Source: Clostridium bowmanii (GTDB lineage: Bacteria > Bacillota > Clostridia > Clostridiales > Clostridiaceae). Taken from it: a DNA stretch of 64,000 nt. Below the pieces are notes generated by a model, which searched no databases, was not told where the DNA came from, and saw only the letters and a program-made list of their open reading frames with translations. The stretch lies in NCBI RefSeq assembly GCF_018861315.1, contig NZ_JAHLDL010000010.1, forward strand, positions 62,001-126,000. The letters run 5' to 3'. Position 1 is the stretch's first letter, and every line of letters begins with the position of its first letter. Of the stretch, positions 1 to 9,202 are shown in pieces. A program made the translations under genes and the position numbers.

Positions 1-1937
1 TTAGATCCACAACATTTTTTATATTTTTTACCACTTCCACACATACAAAGATCATTTCTTCCTATCTTAGGCGTAGAAGCATTATTATGTTCTGAATTTA
101 ATTCGTTTAAAGTATATCCTTTTAATCTCCAAAGTCTAATGTTATTTAGAAAACTATTTATTTCTACTAATAATTTTTCAAGGTCATTTTCACCCGCTTC
201 TCCCAATGCATACAGGATATTTTCTATTACTTCTTCTTTTTCATTTTCTTGAATATCTGCATATAAATTAATTATAATCATTTCCATCTGTGAATCTTCC
301 ATTTTCCAATTATTCTTTAAATACCTTTTGAATCTCCTACTTATTTTATTTCCAACTAAATATTCTTCATTGGAAGATTCAAGTAGTTCATCCTTTTTTA
401 TAATACAAAAATCACTATCACTTGAAATATTCTCTCTTGCATTTATAATATGAATAACATCCTCTAATGGCGCCATTATACTACTAGCTATATTCCCTTG
501 CATTATATAACCATCATAATAATCTTCACCACTTACAATTATTCCGTAAATATCAGTTTCATCTAAAGAATAGTCAACATAATTATTAAGCATCTTTGTA
601 AAATCACTCATAAATAATACACCATAATTATAGGTCATTCCCCAGAATAGCTTTACTAGTTCTGTATTTTTAGCTAATATTTTTCTATACTCATCATTAT
701 CCAAGGATTTTATAGCACTTATTGTTTCATTTGGCATAATTAAATATATACCATCGTCTCCCCTAGATGCAAATACAAATCCGTATTCTAAAAAATATTC
801 TGGATTTAATGTGAAATCATGATCTTCAAAGGATATGTATCCATTTTTATCAGCTACATTTTTTAAAAATTCAAATCTTTCACTATCGATTAAACATAGT
901 GCTTCAGTTATTTTATCTTGATACACATCTAAAAGTATTTCTACTAATTGCCCTTTATTAAACTTAGATACCTTCGTAATCTTTAGAATAGATGTTATTT
1001 TTAATAATTCAGTTTTGGTATTACATTCTAATAATTCTCTTAAATTATGTGTAAACTTACCTCTTTTTACTTTATTAAACATTTCATTTGCTTTATTTTC
1101 AATTTCTAGATCTATATCATTCATTGCGCTATCCAATTGAGATGCAAAATCTCCTTCATAATCATCTATACCCAATTTATCATCCTGTACAAATGGGACT
1201 ATATCCTTCTGCCCTTTTGTTTTAGATTTCTTGTATTTGAAATTATTTCCTGGTAAATACTGTTTTTCCGTATCTCTGTCTCCCTCGTATCCACAAACTC
1301 CATCTCTAGGTGAATTTGTATATACAAATTCACCTACCATATCAGCATCTTCATCTATACAATCTTCGCAAAAAAACTTTTCTTCTTCATAATCAAAATA
1401 CTTTGCCTCTTGATTACAATTTGCACAAAAATTTTGTATTTCTTCATTTCTAGCTAATATTTCTATTTGACTATGTTTTTCCCCTGTTAAATACTCATCA
1501 ATAACTTCAAGTTTTAATGTAGTAGTAGAACCGAAATCATAGTCATATCTAAATTTATCACCTACAGAAATTACCTGTGCCAATTTAAAATCCATTGTTT
1601 CGTCTTCATAAAAAAATTCAGAATCTTCATCCACTGAAGAATCATAATTTACATCATCTATAATGAAACTACTTAAGTGTCCACAACATTCTAACCAAAT
1701 ATTTCTTAAAAAGCTATCCAAATTCTGTAAAGTTAAATCTATATCTATAGCTATATATAAACAATACTCTTTTGATCCATACTGTGGAACTATAGACAAA
1801 ATATATTGACTCTTAGTTTTTTTAGAACTCGCCATAGCTTCTTCTAGCTTTTCTTTTCTAACTTTACAACCTTTAACATGCCTTTTAACTGTTCTTTCTG
1901 ATAATTCCTTATTGCAATAATAACATTTACCCTTCAA
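1..1937 (-). CDS. SEC-C motif / pRiA4b ORF-3-like protein (3' end outside window)
   Basis: The frame stays open from a TTG start at 1937 to the left edge, where it is still open, so the C-terminus is cut by the window. TTG is chosen because a GGAGAAG ribosome-binding site precedes it and an in-frame TAA lies just upstream. Seen: an N-terminal Cys2-His-Cys cluster (C5, C8, H20, C24), then about 130 residues resembling the plasmid pRiA4b ORF-3 fold (ending GDKFRYDYDFG), a two-CxxC zinc ribbon, a Rho-N/SAP-like helical stretch, and a C-terminal SEC-C zinc motif (CMCGSGKKYKKCC). SEC-C motifs bind zinc and occur in SecA and many uncharacterised proteins; the pRiA4b family has no settled function. 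I infer a cytoplasmic zinc protein of unknown role. Confidence 0.8.
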   Translation of the reverse strand, partial: MKGKCYYCNKELSERTVKRHVKGCKVRKEKLEEAMASSKKTKSQYILSIVPQYGSKEYCLYIAIDIDLTLQNLDSFLRNIWLECCGHLSSFIIDDVNYDSSVDEDSEFFYEDETMDFKLAQVISVGDKFRYDYDFGSTTTLKLEVIDEYLTGEKHSQIEILARNEEIQNFCANCNQEAKYFDYEEEKFFCEDCIDEDADMVGEFVYTNSPRDGVCGYEGDRDTEKQYLPGNNFKYKKSKTKGQKDIVPFVQDDKLGIDDYEGDFASQLDSAMNDIDLEIENKANEMFNKVKRGKFTHNLRELLECNTKTELLKITSILKITKVSKFNKGQLVEILLDVYQDKITEALCLIDSERFEFLKNVADKNGYISFEDHDFTLNPEYFLEYGFVFASRGDDGIYLIMPNETISAIKSLDNDEYRKILAKNTELVKLFWGMTYNYGVLFMSDFTKMLNNYVDYSLDETDIYGIIVSGEDYYDGYIMQGNIASSIMAPLEDVIHIINARENISSDSDFCIIKKDELLESSNEEYLVGNKISRRFKRYLKNNWKMEDSQMEMIIINLYADIQENEKEEVIENILYALGEAGENDLEKLLVEINSFLNNIRLWRLKGYTLNELNSEHNNASTPKIGRNDLCMCGSGKKYKKCCGS

Positions 1938-2210
1938 ATTTTATCTTCTCCATTTCTTTTTCTTAAATTTAGTAGCTATTAATGATTAATCCATTTATAT
2001 TTGTATAAAACCCTCTTCTAAAATCTAACTCGTATCTACCTATCTTTATTCTTAAATAGCTTGTATTCTAGGTGTGCATACCGCACTCGCAATTATAAAC
2101 GCTCAACTACATTTAATTATAAAAGCACATCTACTAAATAGCAAGGGCAATAATTCAAATGTACCTTATGTAACTCGTTGAGTTGAGAAATGTTTTTTTA
2201 ATCTTCTAAT

Positions 2211-2245
2211 AAAAAAAGAGAACTACAACACAAGTTGCAGTTCTC
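2211..2245 (-). terminator. Rho-independent terminator of the GGDEF gene
   Basis: Inverted repeat GAGAACTACAAC / GTTGCAGTTCTC (one mismatch) with a four-base loop. Read on the minus strand it is followed by seven T residues. It lies about 95 bases after the stop of the diguanylate cyclase gene. Confidence 0.75.
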
Positions 2246-2284
2246 CTTAATTCACTTTTAAAGTTTTTCATCTAAATATATGGG
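2218..2284. repeat. Dispersed repeat, copy A (partner at 16461-16527)
   Basis: About 67 bases, the terminator hairpin plus the flank reaching TTTTTCATCTAAATATA, recur with roughly 85% identity at 16461-16527. The similarity goes beyond the hairpin, so this is a shared element rather than coincidence of terminator structure. In the rest of the stretch 1938-2338 I see nothing recognisable. Confidence 0.6.
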
Positions 2285-2338
2285 ATGTAAAAATAAACAC
2301 CCCAGGAGTATTCGCGAAAGAGGAACGTTAAATTTCTT

Positions 2339-4534
2339 CTACTCTAAATTCTCATATTCGCAACCTATAATCTGGTTTCTACCTTTATTCTTTGCTTTAT
2401 ATAAAGCCTCATCTGCATGTTTTATAAATTGAGCAATTTCAGAGTTATTATCTGGTAAAACAGATGAAACACCTAGAGTGACAGTTACAGTATCTCTTAT
2501 AGTAGAAAATTTATGGATTAATGACAATCTTTCCACAATAAGCCTAAAATCTTCACCATACTTCATAGCCTCTTCTAAGTTTGTATCCGGAAGTACGATA
2601 ACAAATTCATCTCCACCATACCTTGCTGCAAAATAGTTCTTCACTAACGATTGACTGAGTATCTTGCTTATTTTTATTAAACAATTATCCCCTTCTATAT
2701 GACCATAGTTATCATTATATTGCTTAAAACAATCTATATCAAAAATTATAATTGATATATGACTTTTTCTATCTTTAGCTTTGTTCCACTCCTCTGTGAT
2801 AATACCATCAAACTTCCTTCTATTTGGAATGTTTGTAAGTCCATCATTTTCAGATAAATAAATTAATTTATTATTAGTATCTTTGAGTTGTAATTCAACT
2901 TCTCTTCTTTGCTGAACTTCTAAAAGAAGATTTTTCGATTTTATTGCATTGTTTATTGCTATTGCTGCGTAAGATGAAAGTGCTTTTATAATCTCTATTG
3001 TAAGACTTGTAAATGAATTTTTCTCGAAGGCTTGCACTGTGATAACACCAATTAAATTATTATCAATGGTGAGTGGACAATATATTGCGGAATTCAATTC
3101 GCTATTTTCTTTATTTCTTATTATATAATTTAGATCATCAACGTAATTTGAATATTCATTAAACATGTCATTTATTGTTATAATTTTATTTTCCCTTAAA
3201 CATTTTACTGCCATGCTTGCAGGATTATCATAATTAACTTCATGAAGCTTTGTGTTCACATTATTTTCTATAAGATATTGATACTCAATTGTATTCTTCT
3301 TTTCATTATAAAGACCAATGCCAAAAGTATTAGCTTTCATAAAGCTTTGTATCGTATTGTGAATCATTTGATAAATTTGATTAAGATCTAAAGTAGTAGT
3401 GATTTTTTCTCCCAGCTCACTTATAATAGATATATTTTTTATAGTTTCTGTAAGCTCCTCTGTTTTTCTTCTAAATGATTCGCTTTTTTCTAATATCCTT
3501 TTATTTTCATCTTCTAGGTTATCAAGTTGTACCTTTGATTTTAAATTTGTAGCTCTATTTTCTAATTCTAAATATTCTAATTCCTTTTGATACTTAAAAT
3601 ATAATTTATAATATATATTTGCATTATTAACATCATTTGCTTTTTCATATAACGTTATAGCTCTTTTACAAATCTCCATGGTTTTCGCATACATTTTATT
3701 TTCTATAGAAATTCTGTATATCTCATCTAGCTTACCAATTGCTACATCCCTTTTCCCTGTGTTTTCAAGGAAATTGCTATAATCTAAAAGAAGATCAATC
3801 TCTGCGTAAACATAGGATATTTCTGAAGAAACAGCCATGGCTTTAGAAAAATATTTTTCGCATTCGTCATAATTTCCTTTTTTCTCATGTATTAAAGCAA
3901 ATAGCCCGTAAGCTTCTACTATGCCACTTTTATAATCATATTTATTTAAATATATAAGTGCCTCATTTAAATTTTCCATGGCCTTATCATAGTGACCTAG
4001 GTGGAATTCAACATAAGCAAGGTTCGAAAGTGCAACCCCAAAGGTGGCCTTGTAATTCAACTTATTATCAAGATTAACAGACAAATTATAATATATATTC
4101 GCATATTCGTAACATCTAAGAATTCTATATATTTCTCCCATTCGATTATAAATCTTGGCAGCATAAAATTCAAAACTTTCATTATAATAGTTTTTTCTTT
4201 TACTAATTATTTTTGTGAGCTTTTCAGCATAATTATAATATTCTGTACTCTTTTCATATTCTCCAATATCAAAATAGATATCACCTATAGCTATATATAC
4301 AAGTATCTGCAGATCACATATGCCTTGTCTTTGAGATAGAGTCATTGAATCAAATAAATATAGCATTCCCTTTTCATATTTACTCATGTTCAAATAAGCT
4401 ACTCCAACTCTATACAAAGAATATGCCATCCCAATTTCATAATTTTCAGCCACGCATAGTGAATATACCTGTAAACTAAGTTCAATTGTCTTCTCTGAAT
4501 ATACATATCTTGTTTTTTCAAGTTTGTCTAACAT
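2339..4534 (-). CDS. TPR-GAF-GGDEF diguanylate cyclase
   Basis: 731 residues from the first ATG. Residues 1-320 are tandem TPR-like helical hairpins, about 320-370 a coiled coil, about 370-545 a GAF sensor domain, and about 575-725 a GGDEF domain with an intact RYGGDEFVIVL active-site motif. It should make cyclic di-GMP from two GTP in the cytoplasm. The inhibitory RxxD I-site expected just before GGDEF is absent (VKNY there), so product feedback may be missing. There is no signal peptide or membrane segment. The ATG at 4534 has no good ribosome-binding site; a better-placed in-frame ATT start lies 13 codons upstream. It is a monocistronic gene with its own terminator. A degraded second copy lies near 36.4 kb. 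Confidence 0.9.
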   Translation of the reverse strand: MLDKLEKTRYVYSEKTIELSLQVYSLCVAENYEIGMAYSLYRVGVAYLNMSKYEKGMLYLFDSMTLSQRQGICDLQILVYIAIGDIYFDIGEYEKSTEYYNYAEKLTKIISKRKNYYNESFEFYAAKIYNRMGEIYRILRCYEYANIYYNLSVNLDNKLNYKATFGVALSNLAYVEFHLGHYDKAMENLNEALIYLNKYDYKSGIVEAYGLFALIHEKKGNYDECEKYFSKAMAVSSEISYVYAEIDLLLDYSNFLENTGKRDVAIGKLDEIYRISIENKMYAKTMEICKRAITLYEKANDVNNANIYYKLYFKYQKELEYLELENRATNLKSKVQLDNLEDENKRILEKSESFRRKTEELTETIKNISIISELGEKITTTLDLNQIYQMIHNTIQSFMKANTFGIGLYNEKKNTIEYQYLIENNVNTKLHEVNYDNPASMAVKCLRENKIITINDMFNEYSNYVDDLNYIIRNKENSELNSAIYCPLTIDNNLIGVITVQAFEKNSFTSLTIEIIKALSSYAAIAINNAIKSKNLLLEVQQRREVELQLKDTNNKLIYLSENDGLTNIPNRRKFDGIITEEWNKAKDRKSHISIIIFDIDCFKQYNDNYGHIEGDNCLIKISKILSQSLVKNYFAARYGGDEFVIVLPDTNLEEAMKYGEDFRLIVERLSLIHKFSTIRDTVTVTLGVSSVLPDNNSEIAQFIKHADEALYKAKNKGRNQIIGCEYENLE

Positions 4535-4570
4535 TTCATTAATTGTGATGTTATTACATTCACTTTCCGT

Positions 4571-4584
4571 AATGGCTCACCTCC
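4571..4584 (-). promoter_or_regulatory. Ribosome-binding site pointing to an ATT start for the GGDEF gene
   Basis: GGAGGTGAG (4576-4584) is the only strong Shine-Dalgarno near the 5' end. Six bases after its GGAGG comes ATT (4571-4573), in frame with the ATG at 4534 and open throughout; an in-frame TGA just upstream excludes longer starts. ATG at 4534 lies about 45 bases from the site, too far for normal initiation. ATT initiation is known for infC but rare. Confidence 0.55.
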
Positions 4585-4644
4585 AAGTTACTAAAAAATA
4601 TTATATGTAAAATTCAATCCAGTAATTGCACTTTCGTAAACCAT

Positions 4645-4743
4645 TTAAGAGGTTGAAATGTCCCCATATATTCTACATAAATCATTTAATTTATAATGTT
4701 CTACGTATACACCATAAATTCCTTTTTTACGCCAAAATAATTT
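4645..4743 (-). pseudogene. C-terminal coding fragment upstream of the GGDEF gene
   Basis: A 32-codon open stretch without a start codon ends in TAA at 4645 and reads FWRKKGIYGVYVEHYKLN... A second copy at 36474-36614 keeps the same frame, with conservative changes such as H/Q, N/S and D/E. This suggests both descend from the tail of a real gene that once preceded the cyclase gene. I do not recognise the family. It could also be a conserved leader peptide, but no start is visible. Confidence 0.35.
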
Positions 4744-4843
4744 TTAGATGAATAGAAAATTCTTTATGAATTTCTACAAATAAATTTTACGATATTTCGC
4801 ATCACAAACTACTCACCCTCAGGTGTGTTTTTCAGTATAAACA

Positions 4844-4885
4844 AAAATCAGGTATTATAATCATTTGTTGATTACAATACCTGAC
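4844..4885 (-). terminator. Terminator of the GH43/ABC operon
   Basis: Hairpin with arms TCAGGTATTNTAATC and its complement around a short AT loop, followed on the minus strand by TTTTTGTTT. It ends the sugar operon about 110 bases after the GH43 stop. The rest of 4744-4992 holds nothing I recognise. Confidence 0.8.
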
Positions 4886-4992
4886 TTTTAAGATTATTTT
4901 ATAAACTTTGCCTTTTTAACTTTACAACCCAACTTATTCACCTTAAATTCGCATAAGATGATCATCTTCGCCTATCTTCCACCTGCCCCAAA

Positions 4993-6024
4993 TTAAGGTA
5001 CCTGAAGATCTTCCTCTAAAGAAACCGGTATACCAAACAATGGTAAGTTATTCTTATCCCAAGTAAATTTTTGTGTTCTAATATCTCTATATTGCCAACC
5101 TATTCCATCAGTCATACCATGATACACTATCCAATCTTCTTTACCACTAGGGGATTTAACAAAAGAAGCATGACCTACTCCAAAACTAGTATTTTCAACA
5201 GTTCCCTTAAATACAGGTTGAGATTTTTTAATCCAACTCTTGGAATTAAGTATATCCTTAGAATTATTAACTAATAACCCTAAACAGTAATTCTCAGTCC
5301 AGCTTCCACTGGCCGAATAGACAATCATAATATTCTTTTCTTTTACTAATACCTGTGGTCCTTCATTTATAGGCATACCCATCTTCTCCCAGTCATATTC
5401 TGGAGTAGACATAAGTACTCTTTCTCCACTAATAGTAAAGGGATTACTCATGGCGGCAATGTATAAATTCTGCTTTCCGTTTTTATCTCCTTCCCATCCT
5501 GACCAAACAAAATATAAGGAATCTTTATCTACTTTAAGAACAGTTCCATCAATAGCCCATTTATCTGTTTTATCGGAAACCTTCCCCTTAAGCTTATAGC
5601 TTTCACCTAAAGGATTTTCTGCATCTGTTCCTGCCTCAAGCGCATACATTCTATGGTTTTCATTTTTACCATCATCAGCTGCAAAATATATATACCATCT
5701 ACCACTGACATAATGTAGTTCTGGTGCCCAAACCTCTTTAGAATAATCTGTACTTGTATCCGAAATCCAAACAATATTTTCTTCTCCTTGACCTATACCT
5801 TGAAGTTCTTTTGCTTTTTTTATACCTATGTTACTGCCATCGCTATAAGTATAATAATAATAACCTCCCGCTTTTACTACCCATGGATCGGCACTACTTT
5901 TAGCTACTATAGGATTATTAAAAGTTTCTACCTTTTCTACTATTTTCCCTTTGCAGCCCATAAAACTCATTGTCAAAATACTTATTATTACCATAAAGAC
6001 TTTATTGTATAATTTAATTAACAA
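4993..6024 (-). CDS. GH43-family glycosidase lipoprotein (arabinofuranosidase/arabinanase-like)
   Basis: 343 residues. The N-terminus is a lipoprotein signal (hydrophobic stretch then SFMGC), so the enzyme should be anchored outside the membrane. The five-bladed propeller family GH43 is indicated by three acidic residues in context: ADPWV (catalytic base), AIDGTV (pKa modulator) and NEGPQ (catalytic acid), plus a WAPELH blade. Family members remove arabinose or xylose from plant polysaccharides; the exact substrate cannot be read from sequence. It is the last gene of the sugar operon, 21 bases after the MalG-type permease gene. The start is probably TTG at 6024 behind a GAGGGGG site that is unusually close. 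Confidence 0.85.
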   Translation of the reverse strand: MLIKLYNKVFMVIISILTMSFMGCKGKIVEKVETFNNPIVAKSSADPWVVKAGGYYYYTYSDGSNIGIKKAKELQGIGQGEENIVWISDTSTDYSKEVWAPELHYVSGRWYIYFAADDGKNENHRMYALEAGTDAENPLGESYKLKGKVSDKTDKWAIDGTVLKVDKDSLYFVWSGWEGDKNGKQNLYIAAMSNPFTISGERVLMSTPEYDWEKMGMPINEGPQVLVKEKNIMIVYSASGSWTENYCLGLLVNNSKDILNSKSWIKKSQPVFKGTVENTSFGVGHASFVKSPSGKEDWIVYHGMTDGIGWQYRDIRTQKFTWDKNNLPLFGIPVSLEEDLQVP

Positions 6025-6045
6025 AACCCCCTCATTTTAAACCTT

Positions 6046-6888
6046 CTAGCCCTTAACACCAGAAGATAATGCAAGTCCTTCCAAGAAGTATTTCTGAGCA
6101 AATAAATATAATATAAAAGTAGGAATTATAGAAATTATCGCCGAGGCCATAAGATGAGCTGGGAACCCTCCATAAGTTCCTTGTAAAAGCCTCAATCCCG
6201 GTGTTAACGGCATGTTTTCAACATTATTAAAAACTATAGATGGCCATAAAAAATCATTCCATGATCCTGTAAAAGTAAATAGTGCCACTACTGTTAATAC
6301 AGGTCTAATTAATGGCAATATTATCTTAAAAAATATTGTAAAATCTCCTGCACCTTCTACTTTAGCCGATTCATCATACTCCTTTGGTATTCCAAGCATA
6401 AATTGTCTAATTAAGTATATGTTCATTACCCCTCCAACACCAGGAACTATAACTGCTAATGGATTATCTATCCATCCAAGCATATCAACAATTTTATAAG
6501 AAGGTATAAGATTAACCACACTTGGGAACATCATTGTTGAAAGAATTATTATAAAAAGAGTGTCCCGTCCCTTAAATTGCAATCTAGAATATGCATAAGC
6601 AGACATAGATGCTGTTATTAGCACCAAAATCGTATGTGTCGTAGAAATAAATAGTGAATTCAAAAACCACCTAGCTATATTTGAATTTGTTGTGTCTGTT
6701 ATAGCTTCAATATAATTAGTCAATACATACTGTACAGGTAGTATTCTATACCCTACTGTTTGAATTTCCGCCTCTGATCTAAATGAAGAAAGAATCGTCC
6801 ATGTTAATGGTACTAACCATATGATAGCTAATACTAATAAAAATATAAAAGCCATAATTTTAACCCAATTTTTCTTAAGAAAATCCAT
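6046..6888 (-). CDS. Carbohydrate ABC transporter permease (MalG type)
   Basis: 280 residues with six predicted membrane segments and the permease EAA loop (EYDESAKVEGAGDFTIF...LPLIRP), which couples to the ATPase. It pairs with the MalF-type permease at 9203-10072 and the binding protein at 10190-11446. No ATPase gene is in the operon, so it probably uses a shared MsmK/UgpC-type ATPase encoded elsewhere, as many Firmicute CUT1 systems do. The ATG has a GGAGGTG site. Family assignment is firm; the substrate is inferred from the neighbours to be an oligosaccharide from plant cell walls. Confidence 0.93.
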   Translation of the reverse strand: MDFLKKNWVKIMAFIFLLVLAIIWLVPLTWTILSSFRSEAEIQTVGYRILPVQYVLTNYIEAITDTTNSNIARWFLNSLFISTTHTILVLITASMSAYAYSRLQFKGRDTLFIIILSTMMFPSVVNLIPSYKIVDMLGWIDNPLAVIVPGVGGVMNIYLIRQFMLGIPKEYDESAKVEGAGDFTIFFKIILPLIRPVLTVVALFTFTGSWNDFLWPSIVFNNVENMPLTPGLRLLQGTYGGFPAHLMASAIISIIPTFILYLFAQKYFLEGLALSSGVKG

Positions 6889-6924
6889 TTATAATCACCT
6901 CCAACTCCTTAATTTTCTACATGT

Positions 6925-7326
6925 TTAATTTCCCTGACTAGCACTAATTGATTTATTTCGTGCAAGTGCTGTTAACCCTGATATTATAAAAGTCAATGTG
7001 CCTATAAAATCCATAAAACATAATGATATTATCCCACATATAACAAACCAAATAGGTGTTTTCACTTCAACCTTATTTATATTCAACCTTCTTGCCAGAT
7101 AAAAATTTATAACTCCTACTAAAAAATACAGCATTCCAAAAGTTACAGTGAATATATATATATTATTAGTTAGTAGCTTTAAAGATATAAACTTATCAGT
7201 TGCTATTTTTAAACCAGGACCTTGCGATCTAATCCACGTAGCATAAATCAACATAGTTACAATCCCAGAAACTATCTGCCAAACGGACCCTACCAAAGCT
7301 ATTGATTTTTCAAATTTTCTAGTCAT
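6925..7326 (-). CDS. Small integral membrane protein of the sugar operon
   Basis: 133 residues from the ATG at 7326, preferred over an in-frame GTG six bases upstream because GGTGG is correctly spaced before it. Three to four membrane segments are visible (roughly residues 10-30, 57-80 and 90-118). I do not recognise a conserved function; it resembles small DUF4064-like membrane proteins in size and layout. It lies between the GH2 and MalG genes with short gaps, so it is co-transcribed. A role in transporter assembly or sensing is only a guess. Confidence 0.7.
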   Translation of the reverse strand: MTRKFEKSIALVGSVWQIVSGIVTMLIYATWIRSQGPGLKIATDKFISLKLLTNNIYIFTVTFGMLYFLVGVINFYLARRLNINKVEVKTPIWFVICGIISLCFMDFIGTLTFIISGLTALARNKSISASQGN

Positions 7327-7365
7327 AGGCACCCACCTTCTATATTTACAATAAATCTTATAAAA

Positions 7366-9135
7366 CTATTTTTCTACCAACCATTCTCCCTCATTTATCT
7401 GTTTAATAATATTAAGGTCTATTTTAGGTTTTCTGTCATAGGTTAATAGACCATTTATTTCTTGCTCAACATCTGTAATTTGAGTATATACAAATCCTTG
7501 TATTAGTGGGGATTCTAACAAAGCGGAAATAACGTCATAATATCTTTTTGCAAAATCTTCATCTGAATTGGCTGAGGAATATCCCCATCCACTCCAATCG
7601 CCTTTTTTATATGAGATTCCACCCATCTCTGAAACTATAACTGGTTGTCCTTCATAATCCCACCCTTGTGCAAACATTCCTCTGCCTGCCGGTTTCGTAT
7701 TTACAATACTTTCAATTGTTGAGTATCTTTCTTTTAAAACTTCTTTTTTCCATTCGTAATCATGTATTGTTAGTAGGTCAGTCTTTGTATGATCCCATCC
7801 ATCATTTGATATTACAGGACGTGAGCCATCTAGGGATTTTGTCATATAATACATTGCTGCTGAATGTGCCTGTTCATCTTTATTATTCATTATAGACTCT
7901 GTACCCCAAGATTCATTTAAAGGAGTCCATGCTACTATGCAAGGATGATTATAATCTCTCTCTATCATATCCATCCATTCATCACTAATTCTTCTTACAT
8001 ATTTACGGGAATAATTATATGCATTTGCAATCTCTCCCCAAACTAAAATTCCCATTTTGTCTGCCCAATATAAATACCTTGGGTCCTCAATTTTCTGATG
8101 TTTTCGAACTCCATTAAAACCCATTTTTTTACACATCTCTATATCCTTTATGAATGACTCATCACTAGGTGCTGTTAAAAGAGATTCTTCCCAATAACCC
8201 TGATCTAGAAGCATTTTTTGATAGTATGGCCTATTATTAAGCATAAATATTCCATCTACAATTGATACTTTTCTTAAACCAAAATAAGATTTAACCTCAT
8301 CAATTTTATTATTATCCTCATAAATTGAGAACACTATGTCAAAAAGTACTGGATTTTCAGGTGACCATACTAAAGTTTCTGGATTCCAGTGATCTGTCCC
8401 CTCTTGGTCTATCCAAAAATCTCGTTTCCCTCTCCCATTCATTATCTTAATATTATCTTCGACGATCTTATTACCTCTAAGGTAAATTTCAACTTTTAAA
8501 TCAGTATTTATTAATTTACCTGTAACCTCATATTCAATTAAAACTTTCTTCTTATCTAAATTTGGAGTCATCCAAACTCTTTTCAAATAAGTCTGAGCTA
8601 CACCCTCAAGCCATACCGTCTGCCAAATACCGGTAGTTCTCGTATAAAAAATACCTTCAGATTTATGTTTCCAATACTGCTTTCCTCTTGGTAGTTCTAA
8701 ATCTGTAGTATAATCTTCAACTCTAAGCACTATATTATTATTCTTGTCTATTAACAGGTCTGTGATATCCACTGAAAAAGGCACATGCCCCCCCTCATGA
8801 GTCACCATATGTTCTCCATTAATCCATAAATCTGCTTTATAATCTACTGCTCCAAAATTTAATAACACCCTTTTGCTTATAAATTTTTCATACAAATCAA
8901 ATTTTGTTGAATACCAAACAATATCATGAAATTCTTGATTATTTATTCCCGACATTTTACACTGAAAAGAATATGGTACTTCTATTTCCTTTGTAAAATT
9001 AGAATTATTATACCACTTATTTTTTATCCCAAGGTCTTCATCATCAAACTCAAACTTCCATTTTCCATTTAAATTCACCCAACAATCTCTTTCAAACTGT
9101 GGTCTTGGGTATTCTTGTCTTAATTTTTCAGTCAT
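7366..9135 (-). CDS. Glycoside hydrolase family 2 enzyme
   Basis: 589 residues without a signal peptide, so cytoplasmic. Order: jelly-roll sugar-binding domain (1-165), immunoglobulin-like sandwich (165-275) and TIM barrel (275-589). The acid/base glutamate is in TPLNESWG and the nucleophile in VIVSEMGG, both intact. Family 2 includes beta-galactosidases, beta-glucuronidases, beta-mannosidases and alpha-L-arabinopyranosidases; the short barrel-terminated architecture fits the glucuronidase/galactosidase group, but specificity is uncertain. In the operon it would cleave the oligosaccharide imported by the ABC system. The start follows a GAGGGGTAGG site. Confidence 0.9.
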   Translation of the reverse strand: MTEKLRQEYPRPQFERDCWVNLNGKWKFEFDDEDLGIKNKWYNNSNFTKEIEVPYSFQCKMSGINNQEFHDIVWYSTKFDLYEKFISKRVLLNFGAVDYKADLWINGEHMVTHEGGHVPFSVDITDLLIDKNNNIVLRVEDYTTDLELPRGKQYWKHKSEGIFYTRTTGIWQTVWLEGVAQTYLKRVWMTPNLDKKKVLIEYEVTGKLINTDLKVEIYLRGNKIVEDNIKIMNGRGKRDFWIDQEGTDHWNPETLVWSPENPVLFDIVFSIYEDNNKIDEVKSYFGLRKVSIVDGIFMLNNRPYYQKMLLDQGYWEESLLTAPSDESFIKDIEMCKKMGFNGVRKHQKIEDPRYLYWADKMGILVWGEIANAYNYSRKYVRRISDEWMDMIERDYNHPCIVAWTPLNESWGTESIMNNKDEQAHSAAMYYMTKSLDGSRPVISNDGWDHTKTDLLTIHDYEWKKEVLKERYSTIESIVNTKPAGRGMFAQGWDYEGQPVIVSEMGGISYKKGDWSGWGYSSANSDEDFAKRYYDVISALLESPLIQGFVYTQITDVEQEINGLLTYDRKPKIDLNIIKQINEGEWLVEK

Positions 9136-9202
9136 GAACCTACCCCTCCTAGCTAGCTTTAAAATACATACAATAGAACTAACACATCTCTTATTATTAA
9201 CT

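Noticed and set aside
4001-4339. 112-codon plus-strand frame opposite the cyclase
   Set aside because: Low-complexity Ile/Phe-rich translation typical of the antisense of AT-rich helical coding sequence.
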